Shown in pieces: positions 10,226 to 23,400 of a DNA stretch of 64,000 nt. The number at the start of each line of letters is the position of its first letter. Positions within the stretch are counted from its first letter, which is position 1. The notes below the pieces were generated by a model that was not told where the DNA came from, did no database searches, and was given only the letters and a program-made list of their open reading frames with translations. Origin of the DNA: Holothuria scabra. Taxonomy: Eukaryota > Echinodermata > Holothuroidea > Aspidochirotida > Holothuriidae. The stretch is taken from the NCBI GenBank assembly GCA_037179385.1, contig CM074188.1:18493318-18557317 (forward strand), written 5' to 3'. The position numbers were made by a program, and so were the translations under genes.

Positions 10226-13200
10226 GTAAAAATCAGAGATGAAGAATGGTTGTAAAACAACCGTTGTAATGTTGTGGAGGTTTTTTTGTATTAATGATGT
10301 GCCTTTTTTGGAGTGGGGAGTCATTGTTTAATTGATTGCATGTTACATTAAAAATACAACAGATATCAAATTCAGATCTGTCTTGTCTAGAGAACAGCAC
10401 AAATGCCTGACAAGCCTATCCCATGCTGATAGGAACCTAGCTAGGGCTAAGGGAGTCAGATGATTTAAGGCAAATTTGGTCAAGAGCTACTGATGGGGAA
10501 TAGCTAACATGCTCAGGTAATAAGTTCCAGATACATATTTTGAGGTTAAAGTGAATTTTGGTAACAGAGGCTGTTTGTGAAGAGGTGATGATATAAATAT
10601 CTACCACTAGTATAACAAGTAGTCAGCCAGGCATGCTCTAAAGGGTCAGTGAATTAATCAGCTCTTGGGAGAAGACCATGTGTTTCTTTATGCGTAACAA
10701 CAAGGTGATACCCCATGTCACACTTTGGGACTGTCCCATTTTAGCTGATTTATCATTTCAGAGACACCAGCCTGACGACTGGTTGTTTAAGATGAGTCTG
10801 GCAGCACACCTGAACATTTTCTATAGAATCCTTATCAGATTGTGTATATGGTTTGCAAACAGTACAGCAGCAGAAGAGAATAGACCATACAAGACGGAAG
10901 TATGCTGTAGTCTTAGTTTAGACAAAACACTGGGAGAGGTTATGCCTTAATAGCCCCAAAGTTTGTTTTGCCCTAACTGCTTTCTGGTTTTATTTTTTCC
11001 AGTTCATACTGGATGACACCTCCAAGCCTAAACATGGTTGATGTTTTACATGATCCACAGTGTTGATTTCCCATTTGATAGTAACATGGGATTGAATTTG
11101 CTCTGTGGGTGACTCTCATTGTAAAGCACTTAAAATAGATGATTTATTCAACCCCATCAGGCAGGTTGACTCCCAGTGACACAAGTTGTCTACATCATGT
11201 TGAAGGATTTTTTTTCAGTATTTGAATCCCATACATTTTAAATCTATATAGTTACCTTAGTTCTTTGTGCTGTGCATGCCATGAAAATGCCTACAAGTCC
11301 CAAATCTCAAGTAGTCCTGGAAAGCTTAGGAAAGTTGTCTTAGTGATGGTCAATAACTTGCATGTTCTGTGGAGATAGTCAAGCCAGTTGTGGAAACAAC
11401 TGGCTGGAGCCACTGGACTAAAACAGCAGAATGCGCAAGTTACTGACCATCATTAAGACAACTTTCTCGAGCTGTGCAGGACTACTTGACATTTTAGGCT
11501 TATGGCATTTTAATCTCATGTGTTGGTCTTATCTGTTAACTCCCTGATGAGGTGAGTTGGGTCGTTTCAAGTGTGTAAGCCATTATTTTAATTACAGACT
11601 TTGGTTGGCATTTTGATATTTATACTGAGTTAAAACAAGATTATGTCATGTTGTTAATTTGTATCATGCTGTCCAGTGTTATCAAGAAAGCATACCAAAA
11701 TACTGTACCTTCCCACAATTCTTTGGAAGTGGTCCATATTGAACTCTTGAAGTTGTTCTGATTTAAAGACACACATGTGGCTGCCTGGGACAAGTGAAAA
11801 TCAACAAAGGGCTTTCTCATAAGATTCCTACCCATTGCACTAACACACAAGCACAGCCACAAAGTTTACATATCATTTCTAATTATTGCTGTCTAGATCA
11901 TGCTTTCATTAAAGTTGTTGTCAAAGCTGGCTATTTAAGATCATTTTTTCAGTCTGGACAGGTCCAATTCAGGATAGCTAGAGCACATACCAAGAAGCAA
12001 AAAGGACTTGTGATCATTAATATGGGTCTAACAGTACAGCAGCCTAGTAGCTAAATCCAGGCAGCCTGAGTCAAAGAGAGGTAGCTCCACTGTAGCCAGT
12101 AGTTTCAGTAAATTTTAATTTCTTGCCTCAATGAATCCCACTTAAATGGAACATTTTTTTCCCTCTGACTTCCTCCATGAGTATTTCAGATATTTTTGGC
12201 TGGTTTTAAGTTGGTCAGTTTTTATGGTATTTTCACTGCATACTTTTCCACATGCATTTTAATTTTTATGCGCAACAAAAGAAAAGCAAGTTAAGCAACC
12301 AGCATGTTTGATTTCCAAGCACAGAGTAGAGTGTGTCAATTGTTCCAGACTGAGAAATGCATTATAATTTGCATGTAGAGGACATTGTTGAAGCTGTATA
12401 AATTCAGTTATCAGAGCTAAAAGCACAACTTGCAATGAAATGCCATGGTGTTGCAAGTAGTGACTTGACTCAAGTTGCCAAAATGATTGTAGTTGATTTG
12501 ACTTGCTGCCAAAAAAGAGTGACTTGGTTACACCACTGCCTACCATAGTATGTCCTTCTTGTGACACCAGACATTTAATATTTAGCTCCGACTGAATGCA
12601 GTTTGTATGTCATTTTGCAGTGCAAAAACATCGTAGGATGATTTACAAGTTTTTAAGTGGGGGTTACAACTTCTTGAATGTTCATATGTCACTCTCTGTA
12701 CAGCGCACTTTAGATCTAACCCCAGTCACAGGCGTCCCAGAAGAGCATATCAAATCTCGTAGGGTGAGGATATTTGTACCTGCTCGTAATGCAATGCAAT
12801 CTGGCACAGAAAACACACATCACTGGAAACTGGAATTTGAAACCAGAGAACGGTGGGAAAATCCTCTCATGGGATGGGCTTCTTCGTAAGTAAACCTTTT
12901 GTTTTTGGTATCTTTTAGCATAACTGCTGTTATCTGTGTATGCCATAGATTCTACAGTACCACTGGTACAGATCTTTTATCAGTAGTAAGTAAAACTGAT
13001 TCACACTGAGATGTGTGTGCATCTTTGTCAGTCAGGTTTCTTTATTTCAATACTCTACTCAGTGCAGGGGGGTAGCCAGAATTGTGTCATGGGGAGGGTT
13101 TTGGTGTCATGGGGGGATGTTGGGGGCACAATATTAGGGAAGAGTCTAAGGACGGAGAGCGAAAAAACTCCTATTTTAAGTGTTTTTTGCATTGCAAGGT

Positions 13201-15716
13201 TGGGTCATGGGGGGGGGGGAGGTTTCTAACCCCCAAAACCCTCCCCGTGGCTACGCCACTGACTTAGTGTCACTTAAGAATAAATATTTTAGTAGTCTGC
13301 TAAAAAATTACTTAATAAACTGTTTGGAAAAGTATCTTTCCTAAAAAGAAATTTCTTTCTGGTAATGTTGTGAGGGTGAGTAGGGCTGTGAACATGTAGT
13401 GGTTAATCACTTAACGATCACATGAGGAATAAACGTGTAGCACAAAGCTTCAAGTGATAAATGGCAAAACCTGTTTTTGACAGTTTTTATCCATTTGTAT
13501 ACTCTGATGATCTCTGGTTTTTGTTTAATGGAACATTCTGGGCATATTTACACCTTCTACTGTAGGCTTCAAAGCTCCAGAATAATTTGATTTTACCATG
13601 CAAGATAACAACTATTATTATTTCTATTTCTACATTACGTTCAGTATCAATAACTACATACTGAAATTATTATTTTTGTGTTGAGGCAATCACAATTAAT
13701 CGCTAAATAATCGCAAATTTTTGAGGTTAAAGTCATTTTTTATTTGTAGTTATTTTGCTAAACTTTCACAGCCCTAAGAGTGACTGCATTAGTTTTGTCA
13801 TACTTGAAAATTGTGAATATGGGAGTGCTTATATTCTCGGGGGAAAATGCAGAACTTTACCCTGGTGTAGATTACGGTAGTTATGGTAGACTATCCCATT
13901 TGACAAAATTTTTCTCTCACTCAATTGTGAAATTTACTGGGAGTCACTGCGTGAAGTACTTTTAATATGCAATTGCCATGAAAAGATACCAGAAAAAGTA
14001 ATGAAAGGAAATGTGTAAGATTTAGCTGTTGCATTGAAGGCAGTCTGGAGGCTACTGCTTCTGCCTTTTAATGTATTGTCTCACAGAAAAAGATTGCGCT
14101 GATAAATTTTGGATTCAAAGTTACTCAATCACATGGGGCATATACTACTTGTTTTAAAATTGATTTATTACCAAGATTAAAACTGAAGTTGACAAAAAAG
14201 GCATGGCTCTCCAAGAAATAAAGTAGATTGCTAATGACATTCATTTACACATGTATAGTGTCGAAAATATATAAAAATGTCCTGATTTATGTGTAGTCAG
14301 TTGAGAGTGGAAACAAAGAATTTGCAACCAAACCCATGCAGCTACAGTCATCGTGTACTATTATTCATCTTTTTCCTTTTCCAGAGGCGATCCTTTTTCA
14401 AACACAGAACTTAACTTTAATTCAAAAGAAGATGCCATCAGATTTGCAGAGAAAAACGGTTTGTCAATTATATGTAATGTATATTTCTGCAGTGTGCTGT
14501 ACTGTATGTCAGTGATGCCATATTCATGTTACTGTACATTGAATTTTTTTTTATTATTATTATTTTGTGAGATATATGAGATTTTCCAATAACCCTTTAG
14601 TTTATGCAACAGTTTATGATCATTTTAGCATTCACTAATAGCAACCTGAAAGGTTTCTGTTGAGAACAAAGGTTTTATCTGTAAGTGTTCACACTGTTCA
14701 TTGGAAGTGACATCAGGATTTAAAGTATGCTGGTACGAACAATTGTGATGTTATTCCACTATAGGTAAATTTCACCATATGGCATATGCACCATCGTTCC
14801 ACCATATGTACCATCGTTCCACCATATGCACCATCTTTCCATCGTAGCTAAGAAGTGCAAGGAAGAAAGGTGCAAATCCTATAGTGAAAAGGGTACTTAA
14901 TGACTTGTCATTGTTACAAGTCAAGACTACCTAGCAGACTTTAAATCATGCTAAATACAGTAAATATGATAACTCGGTGTATGAACAATGGCAATGACAT
15001 CACAGTTGTAATGGTTACAGTGCCCAGTTCCCACAATTCCTTATGGAATTAAGCAATGATTAATTTCTGCCAGCGCAGAGAGACTTAAAGAAGAGAAATT
15101 TTTGGAAGAGCATGGTGTCAAAGACAAAGGGAAAGCAGAATAGTTCACTGGATGTAGTACATTGAGTGGAACTGTATGAAGATTGTATCGTAGAAAATGA
15201 TGATGGTATCAATGGGTTGTGGTTAGACAGATTCAATCAAAGATTACTGATTGGTATCCTTTGATCTCCATCCACTGGATGTATCCTTTTCATTTTGATA
15301 TGTTGTACAGTTTTATGGTTTATACATGCACCATCTTGGTGGTATATGGAGGTAAAGCATTTAGTGCTGACTATAAACCTTGACTATAAACCTTGTAAAT
15401 TGCCATTTTGAGGGGGACTAATGCTCAGGCACATGGCCTGCTTAATACAGTGCTTGCACTAAACCTAATTCCCCCGCAGTCAACGAACGCTTTATTTATA
15501 ATATTGAAAAAACTGTTCACGAGGTTAACAAAAATGTCTTTATGAAAGCATTGCCCAAGCTCATAAATTTGTTAGTGGTAACTAAGAGAAAAATGTGTTC
15601 TTTATCTTTCAGGTTGGTGGTATGAAGTTGTTGAAAGGCAAGGTCCCACTCCAAAGAAGAAAAGCTATGGAGCAAATTTCTCATGGAATAAAAAGACAAG
15701 AGTTTCAACTAAGTGA
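10082..15716 (+). CDS. NDUFS4: NADH dehydrogenase [ubiquinone] iron-sulfur protein 4 (complex I 18 kDa / AQDQ subunit), whole gene
   Basis: Four coding exons (10082-10225, 12704-12885, 14385-14458, 15613-15716) join in phase to 504 nt, 167 aa (human 175 aa). NDUFS4 is an accessory subunit of mitochondrial complex I at the base of the matrix arm, needed for stable assembly of the NADH-dehydrogenase module. The N-terminus is basic and Ser/Thr/Arg-rich with no acidic residues in its first 30 or so, as expected of a mitochondrial presequence. The family core is clear: [47 protein letters not shown] and the C-terminal [17 protein letters not shown]. The junctions match the positions expected from the family alignment. 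A polyadenylation signal follows at 15969. The gene lies tail to tail with WDR93. Confidence 0.97.
10226..12703 (+). other. NDUFS4: NDUFS4 intron 1
   Basis: GT-AG intron of about 2.5 kb. It contains a 90-codon frame (10678-10950) and others that lack domains. No repeat was recognised with confidence. Confidence 0.6.
12704..12885 (+). CDS. NDUFS4: NDUFS4 coding exon 2 (core domain)
   Basis: Acceptor TCTCTGTACAG, then [15 protein letters not shown], the strongly conserved [14 protein letters not shown], and [13 protein letters not shown]. It ends after TC (phase 2) at the donor GTAAGTAAA. The match to animal NDUFS4 is unmistakable. Confidence 0.97.
13060..13261. mobile_element. Short inverted-repeat element (CAGTG...GTAGCC termini)
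   Basis: The left end CAGTGCAGGGGGGTAGCC mirrors the right end GTGGCTACGCCACTG, and each inner flank holds a GGGGAGGGTTTTGG-like stretch in opposite sense. A copy of the same family is at 58912-59105, and part of another is at 56405-56540. It is non-coding and MITE-like. Confidence 0.7.
13381..13776. mobile_element. Short hAT-type MITE, 396 bp
   Basis: The termini TAGGGCTGTGAA and TTCACAGCCCTA are inverted repeats and match the ends of the larger hAT element at 8035-9478. The flanking 8-mers AGGGTGAG and AGAGTGAC agree at six of eight positions, a decayed target-site duplication. Both elements lie in the same gene and probably share one source transposase. Confidence 0.7.
14385..14458 (+). 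CDS. NDUFS4: NDUFS4 coding exon 3
   Basis: Acceptor TTTTCCTTTTCCAG. Residues [20 protein letters not shown] then AEKNG. It enters in phase 2 and leaves in phase 1 at GTTTGTC, a non-consensus donor that is nevertheless required by protein continuity. Confidence 0.95.
14789..14844. repeat. 20-bp tandem repeat, about 2.8 copies
   Basis: CACCATCGTTCCACCATATG repeated with one or two changes per copy, within NDUFS4 intron 3. The rest of the intron (14459-15612) shows nothing recognisable. Confidence 0.75.
15613..15716 (+). CDS. NDUFS4: NDUFS4 coding exon 4 (C-terminus)
   Basis: Acceptor TTATCTTTCAG, then [16 protein letters not shown] and [17 protein letters not shown], then TGA. The C-terminal YGANFSWN...RVSTK signature is a hallmark of NDUFS4. 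This segment is rich in Lys/Arg. Confidence 0.97.
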
Positions 15717-15968
15717 TTTGGAAAATGGATTTTTCATGAAGACTCTTTAAAAAGATAATATTTTTAAATCTATTGGCAACAATATATCTCTGGACTTAAT
15801 TTATGTACAATAAGGGCAATGACACAACTTCTGGGTATTCAGCTTTCAACAATCAAACTTGTCAGTCAAAGAAAAAGTTAATTCACTGACCAGGACACCC
15901 CTGCATGTTACTCTTGAGTTGTGTTAACACAGAGTGGCCTCTGCATGTTAATGAACACCTTTGCCCTC

Positions 15969-15974
15969 AATAAA
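15969..15974 (+). terminator. NDUFS4: NDUFS4 polyadenylation signal AATAAA
   Basis: Canonical hexamer about 250 nt after the stop codon, followed by T/GT-rich sequence (GTTTGTTTTTTTATTTG near 16000) suited to 3'-end processing. Confidence 0.65.
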
Positions 15975-17266
15975 AACTTTAGTTAAAACAATTCCAGCGT
16001 TTGTTTTTTTATTTGAATGTCTTTTATGCAAAAGTTACCTGTGAAAGATAGCAAATTTTCTTCCTTTTGTCCAGTATTTGAATGGGGAACTCCACCATGG
16101 CTTTATGCAAAGTCATAATTTTATCAAGATTTTAAATTGTAATACTTCAAGAAAACCAAGTAAGCATTCTTTAGAAAGATTAGCAGATAATCAAGTTGTT
16201 TAAAGTTATGTCATTCATCATGTTAGGGATAAAGACAAATTTATAAATGATAGCTTCTATGACAGTACAAAAAAAAAAAAAAAAATCCAAGCAAATTGTG
16301 ATATTAAGGAATGGATCTGACATTGTTCAGCTTAGACATGGTTTTAAATTTTAAAATTAAGGACTGGACACATCCCTCAAAAATAGACAGTAATGTGTAG
16401 CATTGCAGGAATCCTGTCTCTGTTCCTTATTTTCAAGACCCTATCTGTGGCATCAGTATGACACAAAGCATATAAAGATAGACCTACTGTGGAATCTTTG
16501 CAAGGCCCTGTGGTCCACTCTGTAGAAAGAAAACAAGTTAGACAGGATTTGTAAAAATTTGTTTAACATGTATTCTGGTATATTTATTGACACATGAAAA
16601 ATTGGAATGTGTAACTTCATATGTATACATTTTTTATTTACAATAGTTTACATTCCCTCTATGGGTATAACTGTAGCTGTTTTCAGTTTAGTGGAAATGT
16701 TCCTTTTCCAAACAATCTGTCCTTAATATATAGCCAGTCTTTGAAGTTTTGAGATATGCGAGTGCAATCCTTCGCCATCCCTCTCACTTGAAATCAGTGT
16801 GAAAAGTGTTATTTTTTGCACACCTAGGTAAGAATGTGAGCTCATATACATCTAGTGAAGTTAAATAACATGTAAGGAACACCTGTCACACCCCTACACA
16901 TCTCAAGGAGTGTGATTTGTAGCACTCAAAAAATCCAAAAATTCATAATTGCACTTGTCCATAAAATTACTTCCTGTTTCTCATTGTAGGTCAGTACACA
17001 GCACAACCATAGAGAAAAAAGTTGCAGTTTTCCTTCTGAATCCAACAAAATATGAGGGATACATTGCAAAGTGTGGCAACTGTCAGGGTCCCTAATGTAA
17101 GGTTGATCAAACCATGGGAGTTGATGGTGTTTGTTTAGAGTGTAAAAAGCCTTTTGCTACCTTTCACAATGCTACCTCAAACTGCTTCAACCATTTGCAA
17201 AAGTGCTTGCGAAGTTAGAAATCCTCAAGAGCCTAAGCACTCTCCTGTAGTAAAGGGGTTAACAAT
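15975..17266. other. Intergenic region between convergent genes
   Basis: No gene seen. It holds a run of about 18 A at 16270-16287 and one copy of a dispersed repeat at 16781-16930. NDUFS4 and WDR93 transcripts converge here. Confidence 0.6.
16781..16930. repeat. Dispersed repeat, copy 1 (GAGTGTGATTTGTAGCA type)
   Basis: Matches 37587-37735 in inverted orientation over about 150 bp. Shared blocks include TGAAATCAGTGTGA-like, TTTTTTGCACACCTA and GGAGTGTGATTTGTAGCAC-like sequence. No termini were defined. Confidence 0.55.
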
Positions 17267-17301
17267 TTTATTTCCAAGTGTTCTGATGTCATTACATATT
17301 A

Positions 17302-17307
17302 TTTATT
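17302..17307 (-). terminator. WDR93: WDR93 candidate polyadenylation signal
   Basis: AATAAA on the minus strand 65 nt beyond the WDR93 stop codon. A second AATAAA lies at 17267-17272. Confidence 0.5.
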
Positions 17308-17371
17308 CCTCTTGGAGCCACAGCATCTGGCCTTTAAAGAAAGCATTTACGACAACAGTAGCTAAGAAGGA

Positions 17372-17450
17372 TCATCTTTGTTGTTTTTCCGGGCCAAGTT
17401 TCTCCCATCTTTGCTGGATCCTTTGTTGCCTTTCTATAGAGTCATGAAGA
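17372..17450 (-). CDS. WDR93: WDR93 coding exon 12 (terminal)
   Basis: Acceptor TTTTCTCTACAG, one nucleotide completing a His codon, then LHDSIERQQRIQQRWEKLGP and a TGA stop at 17372-17374. The charged, Gln/Arg-rich tail looks like a short helix. Confidence 0.8.
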
Positions 17451-20400
17451 CTGTAGAGAAAAGGAAAAGAAATGTAATGGTTTAAAAGATTGGTAGAAAA
17501 TGAAGTGAAAGCCAAAGTATCAAAATATCCACTATGTACCAACAACCGATACAGTTTTGCACCTTTTGCCAGTGTAGGTGGTGTGGGGGGGGGGGCACTC
17601 CCAAGATTTTATAGCCCCCCTCAAATTCATGAAGGGTAAAATTGTTGATATATGAAAACTTGTTCAGGCCTCCTTTTTCATATGTCTCCCCCCTCCCACC
17701 AAATTCATGAAGGGTAAATGTGTTGATTTATAAAAACTTGTTCAGGCCTCCTTTTTCATTTGTAAGTCTCTCCCCTCCCAGCTGACACCAATGTGCACAT
17801 GAATGACATGTAAACAAGGTTGATGCTGGAGTGTCTGTGCAGTCACTGTCAAAATTATCAAGATGTTGCACAGAACTCTGTTAAATATATGTGCACGTAA
17901 CAGCTGTTTTATTTGAGGTTAATCCAGCCCCTTATTTCCCTGTTCACCCTTATGGGCATAGATATTCCAGAAAAAGTAACATTTCTCACTGTTTTGTTAG
18001 AAGTAAATCCACCCTTTTTGTGGCTGGGATGGTATGAAGTAATGTTGGTGGACTAGATTCCTGCTCTGACAGTGTCTTCCACCTGGAGTCTAGACAGGAG
18101 AATGTCTGTAGTTGGTAGGCCAAGAGGGCAGTCTCCCTTACGGTATCACTGACTCCATCGTCACCACTCTCACCTGGAGATGCTGGATTGGAATAATACA
18201 TGAGAGCTGATCAAAGCAATGAATGAATGAATAATTGATGCCAAAGTCTTAAAGGTCAGTCCATTGGCCTAAAATCAATGACAGTAACAACACTCAAATC
18301 TGGGATTGGTTGTAGAATATAGTATGGAGTATCTGTAATGGCCAGGTGCCATGCTGATCAAAAACAAAGACAAATTTACCTCAACACATCACACTGCACA
18401 ACATTACCATTAGCATAATGCATGTTAATATGCACCTTCCCCCTCCTCCTTCCCCCCTGAGCACAACATCTGTCAATATGCAGACTACAGATTCTATTTG
18501 ACGTTAACATTTTTAACAGGTATACAGGAGACTGTCACAATAGCGCAACAAGCTGCAGCATATATAAGCAGCAGCAGACAGCTTTGCGAGACATTAACTT
18601 CAGGTACCAAAAAGTGGCAAGTATAGGTTAAAGAAGGCCAAAAAGTTGATGGGGAGAAATTTGGACATTTTGTGTCTTTCAACACTAACAGCACTAAGTG
18701 CTCCTTGAGGGCTGAATTATCATAGGCATAAAGGGATAATTTTTGGGGAAGGCAAGAGGAAATTGTGCCCAAATAATGGCACCCTTTATCATGTTTGGAC
18801 CGTTGTTGCCCGAACTGGGAGGGCAAGTTGCCCCTGCCCACCCCCTCCCCCTGCCTTGTACCCCTATGTGATTATATTCAAAAGACAGAGTGAACAGTAA
18901 TAATATCAGTCTATAAATGCTTTCCATTTATTCAAATAAACATTAAAAACAAACAGGTCTTCAACTGTTCGGACTTTTACCCTATTTTGGGGCAAATGAA
19001 GTAATTCAGTCTTTGATAAAGTAGAAGTCTAGGTTTTTCTAGGTTTTAAATATTTCAAAAAACTCTATCGCAATGTCATTGAACTGTTACTTTGCCCTGC
19101 TATTTGGATTGTTAAGAAAAAGAAAGGTAGGAAATTGAAAAAGAGAAGCTATCTCAGCACTTTCCTTTGCATCAATAGTCCCGGTCATGATTGGTATTGT
19201 AGAGAGTGCTCCTATATACTGCAATAATAAACACCTGTTACACATTGCTGTACTTTTCAAATAATATTTAATTATTGATCATTCAGTTGTGACATTTCTG
19301 TCAGAACGGCACTTTTATTTTCCACTTAGCTTTAAAAGCAAATTCAAAAGTCAATTATTACATACTGTATATATACAACAAAATTCATGAAAATGTGAAG
19401 ACTGATAATGACAGCTGGATGCTTAAACTAATTATAATGTGAATGTACTTTGTAGCAAGGAGGAATATCAAAAAAAAAACCTTTTAAACATTTGCTTTGT
19501 CATTTATCCTGAGTGCAAACTGATGCTGTGAATTGTATGATCATTTGCCCTACCTCAGTCAGTCATTTGGTTATTTTATTTTTTAAGTACCATAGGCCTT
19601 TGAAATGTTAATTACCAAACTATCATTCTCTACTGTCTTACTGTTGTATATCAGATTTCTAACCCATGAATGGTATTATCATTTAATATGTCCCCTAGAG
19701 TCCTCTGGGTAACCAATAGCACAGTTTGATAAAAGGCAAATAATAATATCCTCAGCTATGTATTTTAATGGAGTTCCAGTGAAACCTTGCCATAGAATGC
19801 AGAACACATTATACACAAGCATGGGAAGTTAGTAAACAATTTTGCAATCCACTGTCAATGGAATGTTTGTGCCCAAGGTGGAATAAAATTACGCACTTAT
19901 ATACATGGTCACAGCATGTATCGTATAGGTCCTATCCATAGATGGTCGCCACCTACTGAGGCAAAAAAGGCGCACCAAGATGGTCACCGTGAAGCTATAA
20001 ATCGTCTGATATGACGACTACTCTGTACTATTTTAAGCAAAAGTTAAACTTGAATGGGAAACAATATCATATTCCTGCAATGTGTGAAGTGATTTTGACC
20101 TTACCTTGCCATATTTCAGAAATATTTCAACTTTCACGCAAAATATGGTAACATACTTCAGCAAGTCCAAACTTTCACACAAAATCATAGCAGATGGCCA
20201 TCTTGGTGCGCTTCTTCTCGCACGTACGGTAGCGACAATCTACCATGCAGTATGCTCTGTCCATGCATAGGAAGTCCGTGAATAGAATTAACAAAGTGAT
20301 TATACTTGACCTCTGGTATGGAGATTTATTATACCAGGCTTAGACAATAGCAAAGTGAGGTTAATAAATGAACATTTCTAAGCAGGCTTGATGTAGCATG

Positions 20401-23400
20401 TTGGCTGACAGGCACAGTTTTGGAAAGAAAAACATGACACAGTAAAGCAAAATTTTTGTACTGGAAAACTGACTAGAATATGTTTCACAACATACATTAG
20501 TTTCAGTCTGTTCAGAAGAAACTTCAATGGGTCCCTGGCAGCTTGACAGACCATTTGATTAATTTCTTTCTAAAGTGTCTATAGTTAAGCCTTCCTTCCA
20601 CACTGAATTTGCCAGTGTTTAGCTTGAGCCATGATCAGTTGGATCATTTTGGATACATTTTTGGCACTGCAATGACTTTTGTGAACAGTTAGTATTCCAA
20701 GCTCATAAACTTGAACATCAGAGGAAATCACTAGTGCCCCCTACTTACTTTTTACGTTCGTTCGTTGATCTGGCCATGTTGATAGTTGGTGTGGTCTACA
20801 TTTTTAAGAAAACCAGTTGTTATCAACAAGATTTATTCATGCAGATCAAATAATGGCACAGCATTTGCAAATGCTTTAAAAAGGCTAATTTACTCACAAA
20901 ATATTTTAATTTGCAAGTGACTGACATGATATGGTTGACAAACCTTTCACTAGCATCTGTTGACCATTAGCAGCCAGAGACAGCATGTTATCTAGATCAA
21001 AGCTAGTAACAATGTAAGGAGGTGGAACCTTCACACGGCACAGAATCTGACCAGTCAAAAAATCTAGTAAGGATACGTCTCCAGCATTGGTCATTATTAG
21101 AAGCTGTCATGATAAAAATATTTCAAATCTGTGAAAAACATGAAACCTGATGGGAATATAATTGAATAATTGCCATGTTGAAACAATTGAAAATATTGGA
21201 AATTTAAAGGTCTGATCCTCTCACCCCAGACAGTTCCAATTCTCCTTACCTACCAACTCAAGCCCCTCCCACATCTGTTAAAATTTCATCCTCATCTAGA
21301 CACAATCTCAGTTTACTGCTTAAGGGTTAGTATACAAGACCCAATGTGTAATCAAAACACTTTAAGTACAATACAGGCTGTGTGATATGAGCTTTGATAC
21401 TCTGCATTGTTTGAACTAGCTGTCAATCAAAGAGCTGAGCCAATTGAGAATTTCTGTAAGCTACTTGCAAAAATTTTAATTTGGAGTGATAGGATAAGCC
21501 CTTTATGTACCATAATATTTTCTTCAAGATTATTTACTCTCAATCTGACAGACAGTGTGGTAGCATGAACCAGATTTACCAGCAAAACTCACACATCAGA
21601 TGCTGTCCAATGACTGGCTACTTCAATGAGCTCGTTATTCTTACATGGATATCTTTTAAAGCATTATCATATGTATACACACTATCTTCAAATTTCCTGT
21701 TTGGTGCCATATATTGGCTGGTCCAGGTCACAATTTACCTGGTGCTGAGACCAACCCTCGCAGACTGAGAGAGAAAATTATAACATGATGCAAAGCCAAG
21801 TAAAGCTACCATCCACCCATATGATACAATGCCACCATCACAGTATTCATGAACAAAAAGCCTCAGTGTTTAATGTGATCAAATACTGTGAGGCAGAAGT
21901 TTGCTTAAAGAGCTAATCCTCTCACCCCAAACTTAACTTCTGGTAGGGGGTAACAGAAACTCTCAATTGGCTCAGCTTTTTGACTGACTGCTAATTCAGA
22001 AAATGCAGTGTACCAAAACTTATATTATACAGCATAAAATGTACTGAAAGTGTTTTGATTATACACATTGAGCTTTCTATACTCACCCTGAAGCAATATA
22101 AATTGAGATTGTGTTTGAATGAGGATGAATTTCAGATAATTGTGGGAGAGGCTTAAGTAAGAAGGTTAAGAGAATTGGTACTGTTTGCGGTGAGAGAATT
22201 GGGCCTTTAAATACCTTCTCAGGAAATACCTCTTGGAGAAGAAACATTTTTGAAGGAAATCATTTGCTAACCATTTTCTAGCTAGCTTCTGATCAGAACC
22301 TTGCAGAGGTTTTGTAGACAACAATCTCTGTGCAGAGGTTGGAAAAAAGGTTGGCGTTAAGACTGTGACGGTTAGTACAAAAAAGGAAACCGGTTTTCCG
22401 AACAGCCTTATTTGGCCTTCACCATATCCAACATTGTCCTATAGCAATCAATACTGCATTATCAGTTGCTTCAGTATGTCTTATTTTTTATATCCTTTTG
22501 TATGGCTTATTTGTGCAATTTTTTTTTCCACAAAGAAAGTTAATGCTGAAAATATTATATACTGACCTGGCACAGTAAAGTGTGTAATTCGCACCCATCT
22601 GTTATGAAACAGGAGTCATTTATAAAAGATGAACTCACTTGTACTTGAAAAATGGAAATGAACCTTTTCATTGATTTCAACCATGCTGTTATCAATTTGT
22701 ATTTTGTAACCCACTCTGATCCAGATTGGATAAGGTAATACACTTGTAAGACTAAAATGCCACAATTTCATCCAAATGCTAGTGTTTAACGATTGCATAC
22801 TACTGTTAGTTAGATAAGATTTAATGACGCACCAACACGAACCTGTCATTTAGTGTCATACAGTTCAAATACAGAGGAAATCCTCCTGCTTAGTCGCCTC
22901 TTACAACAGGCGGGGAATACTGTGGGCATTTTCTACAACCCCCAGCCCACAGACGGCTGATCTCTGGCAATTAAACAATGTTATCCATAGTTCCTTGAGT
23001 TTGTTTCCCAAAGAGAAGATGCAAATAAAATACTCAAGGGAGAGAGGTATATTAAGTCTGTACTAGTTGTAACAACACAAAAAAGGTACTAAAACACAGC
23101 TAATGTTGAACTATTTCTAACAATTAAATACCAGTAATTTCATTTAGTGACTAGAGTTTCTCCTCTGTCAGTTTGCAATAACCAGATATTATTTGAAAAA
23201 TATAGGAATACAATTATGTTCTTAGTCAGGGCCCTTAGCCTAGGAAAAAGTCTCGGCACAGTTCAAACACTGCCTACATAGCGTACCACAACCATTTCAC
23301 ATATAGTGTAATGTATTTGCACTGAGTTTAAAAATTTCAATGGGGTCAGTTCACCCCTCAACCCCCCAACCCCTCAGCAGATTAAGGCCCTGTTACTGTA

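Larger units (their letters stand above)
12886..14384 (+). other. NDUFS4: NDUFS4 intron 2, carrying two DNA-transposon relics
   Basis: GT-AG intron containing the short elements at 13060-13261 and 13381-13776 described separately. Confidence 0.7.

Noticed and set aside
18494..18927. Overlapping minus-strand frames of 115 and 77 codons
   Set aside because: They lie inside WDR93 intron 10, have no similarity to WD blades, and are not needed: exons 10 and 11 join in phase without them.
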